A stretch of 64,000 nt of DNA from Medicago truncatula (Eukaryota > Streptophyta > Magnoliopsida > Fabales > Fabaceae), in the NCBI RefSeq assembly GCF_003473485.1, contig NC_053042.1:52477762-52541761 (forward strand), in the 5' to 3' direction. The translations under genes were made by a program, and so were the position numbers. Position 1 is the stretch's first letter. Every line of letters begins with the position of its first letter. Under the pieces are notes generated by a model that was not told where the DNA came from, made no database searches, and was given only the letters and a program-made list of their open reading frames with translations. Below, one piece after another: positions 1-11,283 of this stretch.

Positions 1-938
1 TCCAATTTGTGCTATCTGATGTAGCGGCAATGGAGGAAAAAAGAAATCTTTAGGCTTTTAATTATAAAATAGTAAAATTGAAAAATCTGCATGTGTGCCA
101 AACATGATCTACTTTTATAATAGAAAAACTGAAGAATCAATTAGTATGAATGCTATACTCATTGTAATATGTAAACCTTACAATATATTAAGTTATGTTT
201 TGGCTCCTCTCCCTTTTCAATTTGTATGCAATGTGCCTTTTTTCAACCGCTAAGCGGCTTGCACCATTACATATAGTGGATTTTGGTGTTCCGCTATTTC
301 CACAATTCACTATTCATAACACTGATTCAAACTGAATGCTGCCATGGGGTATGGAAAGGTCAACATTTTGAATGCAGTGATATCAGATACATAGAAATTG
401 TGTTATTCTAATCCTCATTAATGGTTAGTTATCTTTTGCAAAAATGACTAAATAAACAAACCTCAACAAAAAGAAATAGTGAAGTGCCGGTGTATATACA
501 TAGTTCCATATACTTGATTTTGACAGTATGTGAGACGAGTAATCTCGCTGGTGCACTTTAAGAACTGAATCCCAAATAATGGGATATATTCTACTGTGCA
601 CATCAGAATAGATGAATCAGGTGTATGTCCCTATGCAGTCTTCTATGCATTTTCAGACAAAAAGTATTGTAGCTTAAATATCAAAAGCATGACAATGAGC
701 ACTGGCAGTATATTTTTCTGTTTTCTTTGGCTCCACACTTTTCGGCGAACCAAAATATACCATTTTTTCGACCTTTTATCCTGTTTTACTCTACTATGCA
801 TAATCTGTCAAACAGGTTTTTTTCTTTACTGTTCTAAGTTCTAAATTCTAACCCATTTGCCAAACACTAACATAAAAATTACGCTACCATAAAGCTCTAG
901 CCAATCAAGAATTAACATATAAAAAGTTATATATTTAC
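1..938 (-). other. Intron 3 of the NHD1-like gene
   Basis: This stretch follows a clear splice donor (GTAAATAT on the minus strand, at 938-931). I found no coding segment in either strand that matches the transporter. The small ORF on the plus strand at 596-844 is T-rich and has no family resemblance, so it is treated as chance. Confidence 0.6.
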
Positions 939-1865
939 CCCAATACTCCGTATCACCCATAAGCTTACAGCCATCAATAGTCCTACTCCACTTTTGTTGA
1001 ATGCTAATGATTCTTCAAATATGATGCCAGCATATCCTATTACAAATAGCAATGCCATAGCAAGATCCTGCAGCGAGACATGACATAGAACTACCAACTT
1101 TCAGAATAAAGCACATTTAGAGATGTTTTTGCAAAGGCATAAACTATATTTATTGTGAAACAACCAGAAGTGAACTAAGGTATTAATGAACCTGATTAGC
1201 GGCTACCCAAGAATGGTTAATTGCTACTGTCCCAGTTGCAGCTGCTGCAAATACCGCAACGGCTTTGAGCAAATCAGTCTTGGGTTGGTAGTTGTCCTCA
1301 AAATCTTGTGAACTTGTTTCATCAACTGAACATAGAGGATCACAAGTTCCAGATTCTGATGTCAAATCCTGTTACCAAAATGAACACCTTAGCATTTCAG
1401 TAGCAAATTCTGTAACTTAGTACTAAAGCACACATTTAATAACTAAATCACCAAAATTAACCCCTTGATCTTGCACTCTTACTAGTAGAGTAATAAGCTA
1501 ATTTCAATTAATTAAGCGCAAAGTTAGAAACTTTACTAGATTACTGAGATACCCTTTAAGGCATACCCATGCAATTAAAAGGGTATCCTAAAAACTTGAT
1601 AATGGTTAGAAAGAAGAACCTGGAACTGTTGCTGGGAAGTTTGTGAGTTAGAATCTCTAGGTTTGTCTTTAGCGCGTACCAATACATTGCTACGGAGTAA
1701 CTTGGGATTGGGAACTCCAAATCTGGTTCTACAAGAAGGAGAAGATGAAGAAGTAAAGAAGGATTGAGATTGTGGCGGCGAAAATTGAATTGTGTGGGAT
1801 GAAAGTCTAGAATTCCGTGAATGTTGGAACATAGATAAGTGTGTTCCGATTGAAAACGTAGCCAT
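939..1865 (-). CDS. NHD1: Chloroplast Na+/H+ antiporter NHD1-like, first three exons (partial)
   Basis: The visible exons are 1620-1865, 1192-1368 and 939-1067 on the minus strand. All have GT..AG edges and phase-0 junctions, giving 184 codons. The ATG at 1865 is preferred because the upstream in-frame codons are only TTG/GTG. Residues 1-80 are rich in Ser, Thr and Arg with few acids, as in a chloroplast transit peptide. Exon 2 ends in an Ala-rich hydrophobic stretch. Exon 3 encodes a segment starting DLAMALLFVIGYAGIIFEES, which I recognise as the start of the NhaD-type transporter domain of Arabidopsis NHD1 (At3g19490). That protein exports sodium from the stroma in exchange for protons. The protein should continue with about ten more membrane helices, but no further exon was found down to base 1, so intron 3 is at least 938 bp and the rest lies outside the window. 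The family call is firm; the exact orthology is inferred. Confidence 0.85.
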
Positions 1866-1920
1866 TTCTTCCACCAACTGTATGCAACAGTAACAGTGGA
1901 AGTTCTTCGCAAAACTATGA

Positions 1921-1978
1921 TGATAACTGAAGAAGAAGAAGAAGAAGAGAATGATTAATTAATTAATTAATTAGTTAG
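1921..1978. repeat. Microsatellites in NHD1 upstream region: (GAA)n and (TTAA)n
   Basis: Just upstream of the NHD1 start codon is a GAA-rich run (about 1929-1950), followed by a TTAA-type run (about 1956-1978). In the gene's orientation this is a TTC-rich leader of the kind common in plant 5' untranslated regions. Length variation is likely but cannot be seen here. Confidence 0.6.
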
Positions 1979-2452
1979 TTAAATTTCATTCATGGCAAGA
2001 ATATAAAGAAATCTAACATTTTGATTTGTTTTTTTATATTATTTTTTGAAGAACTCTTTTTTCTTTTTTTTTTGTCGTCTTTTATGTGCCCCGTATTCCT
2101 TGTACTTGCCGTCACTCAGGAAGGTAGATACACAGTACATACTGCTTCTAGCTAGTAGTTAGTAGGTAACTTGGTGTGGTAAAAGTGATAATGCTAACCG
2201 ATAGATTTGGTTTCGGAAATGAAGGTAAAAAGAAATAAAAATAAAGCTTTAATATTATCGAAGTGATGATATTAACATAAGTTAAAAAGTTAGGGACATC
2301 AGTAAAATAATGAAGTCGATTTTTTTTTATTCCTGTATTGAAGGATTGATTGGATCATAGTAACAAATGACCCAAGTGACTTGTTAAATAATAAATATAA
2401 GCATTATTTTCCACTAAAAAAAATATTTACTCCCATCCGTCTTTATTATAAA

Positions 2453-2706
2453 GGTTAATTAAGTTTTTGATCTCTATAAATATCTGCAGTTTTATTTTTA
2501 GTCATTTTAAAAATAATTCACATTTTTTAGTCTTTACAAAATTTTCCGTTAATATTTTTAGTCTTTATAAAAATTTTCCATCAACATTTTTTGTCCCTAA
2601 AATGCTTAAGGAAAATGTCACATGCACTAAAAAGTGTGATTTTATTTTGTAGGGACTAGAAAACAAAACTGTGAATATTTATAGGGACTAAAAACTTAAT
2701 TAACCA
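2453..2706. mobile_element. Short inverted-repeat MITE, 254 bp, with 9-bp TSD
   Basis: The ends are inverted copies: GGTTAATTAAGTTTTTGATC on the left and its near-complement on the right, with similarity running about 60 bp inwards. TATTATAAA flanks both sides (2444-2452 and 2707-2715), an exact 9-bp duplication. A 9-bp duplication suggests a Mutator-type non-autonomous element. No coding capacity is seen. The left flank (2430-2443) resembles a Stowaway end, so this may be an insertion into an older MITE. Confidence 0.75.
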
Positions 2707-2715
2707 TATTATAAA

Positions 2716-3667
2716 TAATTGATTTATTTTATCTATATTATATACTAGATACATCCGTAATTTATTGAATTTACAGATTGAATTTTTTTTGTTATAATTA
2801 TGATCAGAGGAATAAATATTATTGCATTAAAAGTTGGGTGGTCAATTCTTCAAATGTCTAAAAAAACCTCATTTTTACATAATTTTTTTTTTTTTTAACT
2901 TTCTTAATAATTGTAGCACTTCTTACCATTTTTCTTCAAAGAGTGAGCTTGATCTGTGACTTTTAAGTATAAACCTCTCACTTTATCATTGGAGTTACTC
3001 ACTTAAAAAGGTTTAATATTACCATTTCACTTCAAAGAGTGGGGATTGAAAAAATTATATTTTCTTTGGAGATATGAATTCATTTTTTTCAAATATCCTA
3101 TTAGAGATTCATGTGAGATGAATAAATGAAGTGTTTGAGATTCGAATTTTTTTAGTCATGATTCGAACCTCATATATTTGACCAACAAAAAAGATTGATA
3201 TCTTCAAAGAAAATAGATTTTTTTTTGTTTGAGAATAGAAAATAGGTTTTTCTAACGTGGTAGTAACAATAAAGGCCAATTTTATGGTACACGCAACATA
3301 TTTGAGTGTATCAGTACACTAAACCCTTAAAATTTATAGTTAAACGAGTTATTTTTTGAAGAAAAAGTATTTTCTTTTATATCATTTATAAGTATAACCA
3401 TAAACTATTATTCACCAAAAGCGTCAACGAAATAAAATTGAATTTTTATCGCTCATAATAGAGAACTTTGATTATTTTATACGATAATATGTAAAAAAAT
3501 TACTATTATTCTTATAAACAATGAATGATGTGTTTTTCTTATGAAATGATATTTTCTAAAATATAAATGTCGACAAATAACTATTTATTTCATAAAATTG
3601 ATCATTAATTTATAGATTTGGGATGGAAGAGTACCGGTACACCTCATTTTACGAGTGTACCGTAAAT
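2716..3667. other. AT-rich intergenic DNA
   Basis: No supported gene. There is a local direct repeat of the CACTTCAAAGAGTG kind around 2935-3045. The text around 3150-3180 repeats a phrase like GATTCGAA, but I see no complete element. Confidence 0.5.
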
Positions 3668-4401
3668 AGGGATGACAATGGGTACCCAATGGGCAGGGTA
3701 CTATAGTACCCATTCCCATACCCGCGTTTGTAAAAAATACCCGTATCCGGGCCCATACCCTCGTGGGCAATAACTTTAGTGCCCTTCCCTATACCCTTTG
3801 GGCACCTAAGTGCCCATACCCGCACCCATTACCCGCAGTTTAACTCTGAAAAGACAATAAAAAAGCACCACAACTGAAATACAACTATGATCCAGAAAAT
3901 TTCAAATCAACTCATAAAATAGTATGAATGGTAGTATTTAACCAAATAAAAAAAAAGTATGAATGGTAGTATTTTGCAGGTACCCATCAGGCCTGGGTCC
4001 AATTAACATCCCTTTAGAAATATGAGATTCAAGAAATAGTTACCTGGAAGCATAAGAGATGGATAACAAAAAGCAACGAAAGGCAGGCTGGCGGCAGAGA
4101 TTCAACGTAATAAGAGGTTAGGTTTAGGTTACTGCAATAAGCAATTTTTAGGTTTAGGTTTAAGCTTAAATAGTTAGATAAATTAATTAATTAATTAATA
4201 TATAAATTATTTATTATATTATATAAAAACATATACGTGGGTTGCAGGGCTGAGTTATATGGTGTCCATACCCGTGCTCGTACCCTTTTAAGTTTGTGAG
4301 TAATTACCTAGACTCACGCTCATATCCATGAAAGCGGATTTTATCCTATCCATTGCGAGTATTTTTTGTGGGTGCCCATCGGATCTAGGTCTAATTGTCA
4401 T
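3668..4401. mobile_element. hAT-like non-autonomous element, 734 bp
   Basis: The left end AGGGATGACAATGGGTACCC and the right end ATTGTCAT are inverted copies over about 10 bp. Both subterminal regions are rich in GGGTACCC/GTGCCCAT motifs, which repeat many times in both orientations, as is typical of hAT subterminal repeats. The flanks CCGTAAAT and CCGTAACA form an imperfect 8-bp target duplication (6 of 8 match). No transposase is visible. The class is inferred from the ends and the duplication length. Confidence 0.6.
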
Positions 4402-4591
4402 CCGTAACAGTAGAAGCACCCAACAATAAAAGATATTTTGCTTGAGAAAAACAATCAAGAAGCCACGTTAGCGTTGATGAGTCAGAGATATGAATGGCCA
4501 TGTTTCATCATCCGTTGCTCAAAAGAATAGGTAGAGATAATAAGGAATAAGGATTGCAATTTGACTGTTACAATAACTTACTTCATCAACC

Positions 4592-6660
4592 ATGGCACTT
4601 GCTCAAGCTCAACCCTCTGCTTCTCTTCCTGTCTCTCTTCGAGGTAACCCGTTATTCTCAAGTCTCAACCCTCTGTTCCATTTCTATTGTAGCACTCAAT
4701 TTAACTATATTACCTGTGTTGCAGATGCACGTGTTTTCACAGCAAGAAACAACCCTGCAACATCTGCTCAATTTCCTAAACCAACTTTGGTTCCTGCTAG
4801 AGCATCCTTTGCAACTGGTTCCCCACTAAGTAACATTTCTAATTCTTGTCATCTCTTATTATTATTAATTTTTTTGAAAGGAGTTACTTATTAATTCTTT
4901 ATCATATGTTCTACTTGATATGTAGTGTAGACTACCGATATTATATTGGCTTTTAGAATTTCAATTTGTAGTATGAGGGTAATTAGCATTACTTTTGGAT
5001 ACTAGACTTGATTTTAGCTACAATTAATACAAGCCCTCCACTTAATATCTTATATAAAAAATAAATGATCTATAATTTTATCTCATTCTATTGCAAAATC
5101 TGCATATTCATATAGACGAAAAGATTAGTATTTGTGTTATAAGCTAAAGCTTCTTAATTTAGATAGACCGAGCTAATTTGAAGCAAGTGTCAGAAATGGT
5201 AGTGCTAATGCTCATACTATCTGAAAATATTGATACTGTTTTTTTTGTTTTTGTCATAATCTTACAATATCACTGAGTTCTTTGTTTTTTTTTTTTTTTT
5301 TGGCTTTCGCACCGGTTTTCGACCCATCCACCTTTGGTAGGTGACTAATCCGGCTCATGCGTAGAGGCATGCGCACTAGTCAAGCGTTGTTCCCCCTGGA
5401 AATCGAACCCGATATTCCCCGGATACGTCATTGGAAGGAGCTCCTTGCCACTGGAGCCCCAACAACTTGGTTATTGAGTTCTTCGTTTTCGGCTGTTATT
5501 TTTTTCTCTTCCGCTATTCAATATCATTGCCTGCTTAGTTCTTGGCAACAATCCTAAATGACACTCATTTTAATTTGGGTTTATTCACATTTGGATATAA
5601 TACTGTAGCATCGTTTGGTTTATACTTTAATCTTATACAATAAGACGCGGCTTTTGTTTTTGTTGTATCGTTTGTATGCTTGAGATTTGTACTTTAACCC
5701 CTAAGTCTATGAAGTTAATCTATGATGCCAGTTAGGCTTTGCAAGAAAAGCTATGATGCTAGTTAGGCTTCGGGGAAGGTGGAACTAAAGTATTGTTGAA
5801 ATAAGATTCTAGTTAGGAAGCTAAGTATTGTTTGACTTGTCTATAGTGATCCGGAGCAATCATAAAAGGAAGTTAGCATGCAAAGCAATGCCAGTTTCGA
5901 TAAGATGTGAGCAAAACACCAAGGATGGGAATGGTTTGGATGTATGGCTTGGCCGGGTAGCCATGGTTGGTTTTGCAGTAGCCATTACTGTTGAAATTAC
6001 TTCAGGAAAAGGACTCCTAGAGGTATATTTGCACACCATAACGTAAACTTTGAGTTACTTTATGCATGACTTAGACTGCAATCACTTGTCTTCAATCTTT
6101 TAAGTCATGAAACAAATTATAATTTCCATCAAATGATTGATAATTGGCTTATATGTTTTTCTTTCTATCACCCCTATTTGTCAAAACTCAAATGTTTGCT
6201 TTGATATTTTAGCTGCAATATGGTAATCTTCCTTTCTCCTTTACTTTATAGTGTGTATGGTATCTAGTTGTAAAATTAAGCTATGTGTCTGTTCATGATC
6301 TTTTAAGCTATTGAGTTGGTGTAGTGATATATAGGTTCATATAACTTTCTGAATCTATGATGCATCTAAAAAAGTAAATTAGAAACTTCCAAGTGAGTGC
6401 AAGTTTCAACGCGCTGAAACCGTAACGAACTTTATTATGTTTTGACTTTGATACTCCTTACTCATCTTAACCTCTCTTATCACTCAGGTTAGGTAGTTGT
6501 TATAAGCAGAATTGCAAAAGAATAACAACAATATTCTTGTACTTTGATTTTGTAGAACTTTGGACTCACAAGTCCACTGCCTACAGTTGCCTTGGCCGTA
6601 ACAGGACTGGTGGGTGTCTTGACAGCAGTTTTCATCTTCCAGTCAGCCTCAGAGAACTGA
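4592..6660 (+). CDS. SEP1: Stress enhanced protein 1 (SEP1), chloroplast LHC-like protein
   Basis: Four exons (4592-4643, 4725-4829, 5847-6022, 6556-6660) join in frame to 145 codons plus stop, and all introns are GT..AG. Residues 1 to about 65 form a Ser/Ala/Arg-rich transit peptide. Residues 82-111 hold a light-harvesting-type helix with the motif GRVAMVGFAVAITVE (88-102), which carries the Arg/Glu pair that binds chlorophyll in LHC relatives. A second hydrophobic helix spans about 118-140 and ends IFQSASEN. The order and sequence match Arabidopsis SEP1 (At4g34190), a thylakoid protein induced by high light and thought to bind pigment protectively. Length agrees with the family. Intron 2 (4830-5846) is long because it holds a SINE. 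The neighbouring cyclase genes are also next to SEP1 in Arabidopsis. Confidence 0.93.
5285..5473 (-). mobile_element. tRNA-derived SINE in SEP1 intron 2
   Basis: Read on the minus strand, the element begins with GTTGTTGGGGCTCCAGTGGC. It carries an A-box-like AGTGGCAAGGAG and a B-box GGGTTCGATTTCC about 40 bases later. It ends in a poly(A) run, seen as the T-run at 5285-5300. Near-identical flanks TGAGTTCTTTG (5274-5284) and TTGAGTTCTTCG (5474-5485) look like a target-site duplication. Pol III promoter boxes, the A-tail, about 190 bp length and a TSD over 10 bp together define a SINE. I cannot assign a family name. Confidence 0.78.
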
Positions 6661-7812
6661 TTAAATTAGGCTGGTTGTGTTTGATGTAAATTCTGTAGTT
6701 TCAAATGGAGTTTCATTTTTTCAAGCAACATTTTATCACAATTTTCTTGTAATATTATTCTTGGTGAAGAGAATTGGCATCATTAATCATGTTAAAATTT
6801 TTGGAAGCCTTAATTGGATGAATCCAAGTCAATGTTTATTTTTTGCAAGATACATGTAAATACTTATAAGATATGCAATCAAAGAACCTTTCGCTCTCTA
6901 AACTAAAACCTGTGCCCTCTCTCTAAAACAGATCGCGGTTCCTTCTCCTTCAAATCCAACAACACTTTCTCAAGATGTAGACCATATGACGGTGGTGCGA
7001 TGAGGCGCGGCCTCCACACCACCTCAGCTCCGGCGACGTGTTTCTCCTGCTGCTCCACCGACGTCCTTCATCCTTTTCCGGCGGTTGCTTTATAGATCAA
7101 CTTTCTTGCCGACGTCAGATCCGGTGTGTCTTTTCGGATCTGTTCATTGGTTTTGGTGGTTGTGTCTTCTCGGATCTGTTCTTCCGGCTTGCTGGGGTGG
7201 GTGGTGGTGCCGCCGTCGCTGGTGGCGTTTTGACAGGTTTAGCAGCACATCTCACGGTGGAGCGGTTTGGTTCGTGGTGGCTTCCGGGAGGTTTTTTTGT
7301 GGGTGTTGGTGGAGGTTTTTCGTGGAGGACCTAGTGGTGCTTTCTTTTTACCAAACATGCAGCTTGCTTCACAATTTTGACATCTTAATGGAATTGGGAT
7401 GCCAGATTCCACCATGAATCCAAACAATCTAAACCTTGTATACAATAATCAAATATTAACCTACATATGTAGATGCAATTGATGTTAATCATTAGTCATA
7501 ATTCTAGCTTTCATTTTTCTTATGAAGAACCGTCGAATATTCATCAAAAGTTGATTACATATGTGGTTAGTTTCATACGGTTGCCATGCTCAGCAGATGG
7601 TCAACTTACCCAATGGATACTGATATAAAAACAGAGACAAACTACCATGGACATTATCACTGTAGACTATGCTTGATAAATTTAAGATGGACATTAAGTC
7701 CTACATGTAATGCTTCACAGAAGTAGTGCACTTATCAACTCCAAAAAAAAAAGGTACACTTCTATGAAGAACTTTAAAACAAGGGACCATAATAGCATCC
7801 ATACAAAAGGCA
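6661..7812. other. Intergenic DNA with a GC-rich island
   Basis: After the SEP1 3' end comes AT-rich DNA, then about 6890-7330, a markedly GC-rich stretch starting with CT-rich sequence and containing repeated CGGCGACG-type phrases. Open frames there run in several phases at once, as expected from GC-rich composition, and none resembles a known protein. It may be the leader of a degenerate retroelement or a captured gene end. I could not identify it. Confidence 0.4.
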
Positions 7813-10149
7813 TTATATATCCATAGACTTCAGTCCAGCCCCAGCTTTTGATTTCTTCTTCCTCTTTTTAGACCCATTTACATTCGCTTTTTTCTTGGGT
7901 TGTTGTTTCTCTAGTACTGGTTCTGGATGTGTGCTCCTTAAGTGTTGATGAATGGCAGCCAAGGGATTCACTTGGAATGAATCATTCTTGAAAAGCTCAC
8001 ACAATCGTTGTCCTTCCTTCAATCTGATGAATAATTACTAAGGGTCACAAATACTATTTTACATATCAAATGTATAGAGGCAATATGATTATTGAATGTG
8101 ATAGAAAAATACTCACACTAATTTCTGTCTAGTTTTACAATTGACCTTGAAGTTATCCTCATTGCATGGTTTCTGTGGTGCATTGAACTCCGGAAGTGTA
8201 TCCAAGAGCGAAGAGAGGTTATATGCTTTCAATTTTTTCTGTCGCCTTTGATGTTTTCTCTGATTCTGACAGAATATAACATCTTCAGAAAATCAATAAC
8301 ACTCATGGTTTGCACATAAAATATGAATGTCAAACATATCAAAAAGAACCTTGTGCAATCAGGACATTCTCAATAAAGACTTGTATACAAAATATTCGAG
8401 ATAATTAGTATGCTCTGGTTTGGATTAGTTCTTAACTTATTAAAAGGTCCTTACTCCTAAGATGTTTGTAAGTGTTTATGGACAAATTAAATGAGAGAAC
8501 TTTTGAAAAATTGAGATGCATGATCCAATTTCAACTTATTGCAAGATTCTTTTAATATTACTTTCATGAGTGCCTCTTGAAATTTTTAACAAAATTGGCT
8601 CTAAAACATCCAAGGTACTGTTAAGCTTCAGGCCGGATATCACTGCAAGTTTACTATGAGTATGAAACTGTTTTCTTTTCAAGAGCAAGAGAAAAAAAAC
8701 GTGTACTACTTTGCAATTGCAGTCAGTATCAATTCTACCAAGTGAGTAAAAATGGGAACTGCCACAAAATTATACTAATGCATCATTCACATACACAATC
8801 TTTCATCAAGATTTAGCGTTTAAACACTGTAGCATAAACATAAAACAACAAATGACAATAATCAAGCATTTTCCCGCTAAGTGGGATCAGCTACATGGAT
8901 CAAATTATGTGTAATGTTCTATCATAAACCATATTTGGTCCAACTCGTTAATTCCCAAAACTTTCCTAATAGACGGTAAGCATAGATATGCTTATGAAAA
9001 AAACTCCTTAGATCATAATATTTCTGCCAGCAATAAAATACATGAACATCTAGATATGACAAGCAGAGGAAACAGGAAAGTATTAATATTGACAAAATGC
9101 CATATCCCAGTCTGAAGCTGTTGGAAACCATAACAAACTCAAGTGATGAACAAGAAAGTACCAGAACAAGATAAAATTTTAACATCAATTCACAATCAAT
9201 GATTTCTAATACGCAGCATAATGAAGTTAATTAGCCATTAATCAACCATAGTCACTAACAATGAGATTCTTACCTTAGAAATAGACTTTGTGGCAGTCAA
9301 GGAAGCAACAGCAGTTTTCACCTCTGCAAAAATAGCAGAAGTTGGAAGGAGTTAAACTTCATACACATGTGAGTAAAACATAAACACATAGAACTCCTTA
9401 TATAAAACTAGCACCTCAGCAATTGAGTTTTAATTTATTTTCTCAATAATAAATTCAAATTTTTTGCTTATTTTAGGTCAAATGCATCTAAAGGTCCTTT
9501 AAGTTTTTCATTTTTCTCAAAGTCGTCCTTTAAGTTTCAAAAGTCCCAAACAAGTCCTTTTAGTTTTTGAATCGTTTCAAACAAGTCTTATTGTAGATAG
9601 CATAGTTGGTAATTGCTTCATTGAACTCATCTTTGGTATCAAATATGGCTCCTAACACCTACTTAAAATTAGTCATCTTTGTAGGCATGATAAATGGTGG
9701 ATAATGCTCTTTGTTGCTATCATCTAAATCATCACCATCATCCTCTAAAAGGACTTGTTTGAAACGATTCAAAAACTAAAATGAGGACTTTTGAAACTTA
9801 AAGGACTTGTTTGGGACTTTTGAAACTTAAAACGACTTTGAGAAAAACGAAAAAACTTAAAGGACATTTAGATGCATTTGACCCTTATTTTATTACAACT
9901 ATTCGCAGTATGTGTCATTAGGAAAAGCAGTGAGCAGAAATTATAATGTTGTAATTCAAGACGAAAAACTTACTGGTATAAAATTGAAGCTTCTTATCGA
10001 ACTTGCGATCCGATTTTGAATCCGTTGAATCTGACCTGCACACATTAGAAACTCCACATCAGATTTGCATAAATGGCAGGCCGTAAGATAGGAAGTAACA
10101 TTGATTTTCGGAAGTGAAAAGTGATTAACCTTGTATTTGTCTTCCCCAT
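7813..10149 (-). CDS. SLX9-like ribosome biogenesis protein
   Basis: Five exons on the minus strand (10130-10149, 9974-10035, 9274-9323, 8117-8265, 7813-8023) join in frame to 163 codons plus stop. The start MGKTNTRSDS sits in the context GCAATGGGG. The protein is small and very basic, with a lysine/arginine-rich stretch QRKHQRRQKK in exon 4, the segment YNLSSLLDTLPEF, then NPLAAIHQHL and a Lys-rich tail. This order fits the plant SLX9/FAM207 family, which acts in the nucleolus in 40S pre-ribosome processing and export in yeast; the plant role is inferred. A further intron in the 5' untranslated region is likely (about 10192-10310, minus-strand donor CAG|GTATGTT). A MITE lies inside intron 2. 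Confidence 0.82.
9476..9883. mobile_element. Mutator-type MITE, 408 bp, in SLX9-like intron 2
   Basis: The ends GGTCAAATGCATCTAAAGG and its inverted copy at the right (GATGCATTTGACC) match, and the inverted similarity extends about 100 bp inwards through repeated AAGTCCTTT phrases. CTTATTTTA lies on both sides (9467-9475 and 9884-9892), an exact 9-bp TSD. Nine-base duplications are typical of Mutator-like elements. No transposase is encoded. Confidence 0.85.
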
Positions 10150-10599
10150 TGCGATAAGATAAAACTTAGAGAGTATGAAGAAAGCGGAATCCTATTACAA
10201 AACAAACACAAGCTGAATTCAAACTTCAAAAGCATAAATCAGAAGCAACAAAACAAGAAGTGAAACCCAAAAGGAAATTAGAAGGGAAGAAAGAAAAGAA
10301 CATAACATACCTGTGAACAGAGAAACGAGGGCGACGCAGGTCGCAGGGAAGGAGGACGAGAGGCTTTTCTGCTGCTGGTGTGAATTAGGGTTCTACCAGT
10401 TTAAGAGTCTCAATTTTTATTTTTATTTTATCGTTTTTCATTTTAATTTTTATTTTTAAAAGATAAATAAAACCATATGGTTCGTCTTTCTGTAAAAGAA
10501 AATGTGGTTTGTATGTATGTAAGGGAAAAAAAAATAAAAAATGATCAAAATTTACGAGTTAAGTCATTCAAATTTTTTGAATGGAATAATTTTTTATTA

Positions 10600-11272
10600 A
10601 GTAAATAGTCAATTATCCCCTCTGAAATTGTAAGTTTCGTCAATTTTCCCCTTGAAATTAACAAAACATCAATTACCCCCCTGAAATTGCACAACGTTAA
10701 TCAATTTACCCCATCCGTAAAAATTCTTCTGTCAGTGAACATGAAGTTTTGCAAATATCCCCTTGAAGTTTTGCACTTATGTGCAAAATGCCCCCCAAAC
10801 TTGAAAATTTATATATTTTTTTCTTATCCTTAACTCAAAGATATTATAGACAAGCAGTTAACAGTTTCTTAAGATATGTTTGAATAAAATTATTCTATCT
10901 TAAAAATTGAACTAAACATGCATTTTGCTAAAGTAATATGAAGTTATTAATTATGCGTTATTTTTAGAGGATATATTCTTATTTTAAGCTTAAATATTAA
11001 AGTTAACTGTTAATTGTTTGTCTTCAATATCTTTTGAATCAAGATAAGAAAAAAACATATAAATTTTTAAGTTTGGGGGGCATTTTGCACATAAGTGCAA
11101 AACTTCAAGGGGATATTTGCAAAACTTCATGTTCACTGACAGAAGAATTTTTACGGAGGGGGTAAATTGATTAACGTTGTGCAATTTCAGGGGGGTAATT
11201 GATGTTTTGTTAATTTCAGGGAGGAAATTGACGAAACTTACAATTTCAGAGGGGGTAATTGACTATTTACTC
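10600..11272. mobile_element. Long-inverted-repeat (foldback) MITE, 673 bp
   Basis: The two halves are near-perfect inverted copies of about 230 bp, starting AGTAAATAGTCAATTA and ending TAATTGACTATTTACT. Each arm repeats CCCCTTGAAATT-type phrases. ATTTTTTATTA flanks both ends (10589-10599 and 11273-11283), an exact 11-bp duplication, although AT-rich. Length and TSD suggest a Mutator-like non-autonomous element. A transcript would fold into a long hairpin. It lies 200 bp upstream of the SLX9-like promoter. Confidence 0.8.
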
Positions 11273-11283
11273 ATTTTTTATTA

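Noticed and set aside
596..844. 82-codon frame in the NHD1 intron
   Set aside because: T-rich, with no signal of coding bias and no family resemblance; it lies within the intron of a gene on the other strand.
7038..7417. Several overlapping open frames in the GC-rich island, possibly a gene
   Set aside because: Frames are open in more than one phase simultaneously, which follows from high GC. The translations are Gly/Val/Arg/Leu-rich with no recognised domain, no splice context and no continuation.
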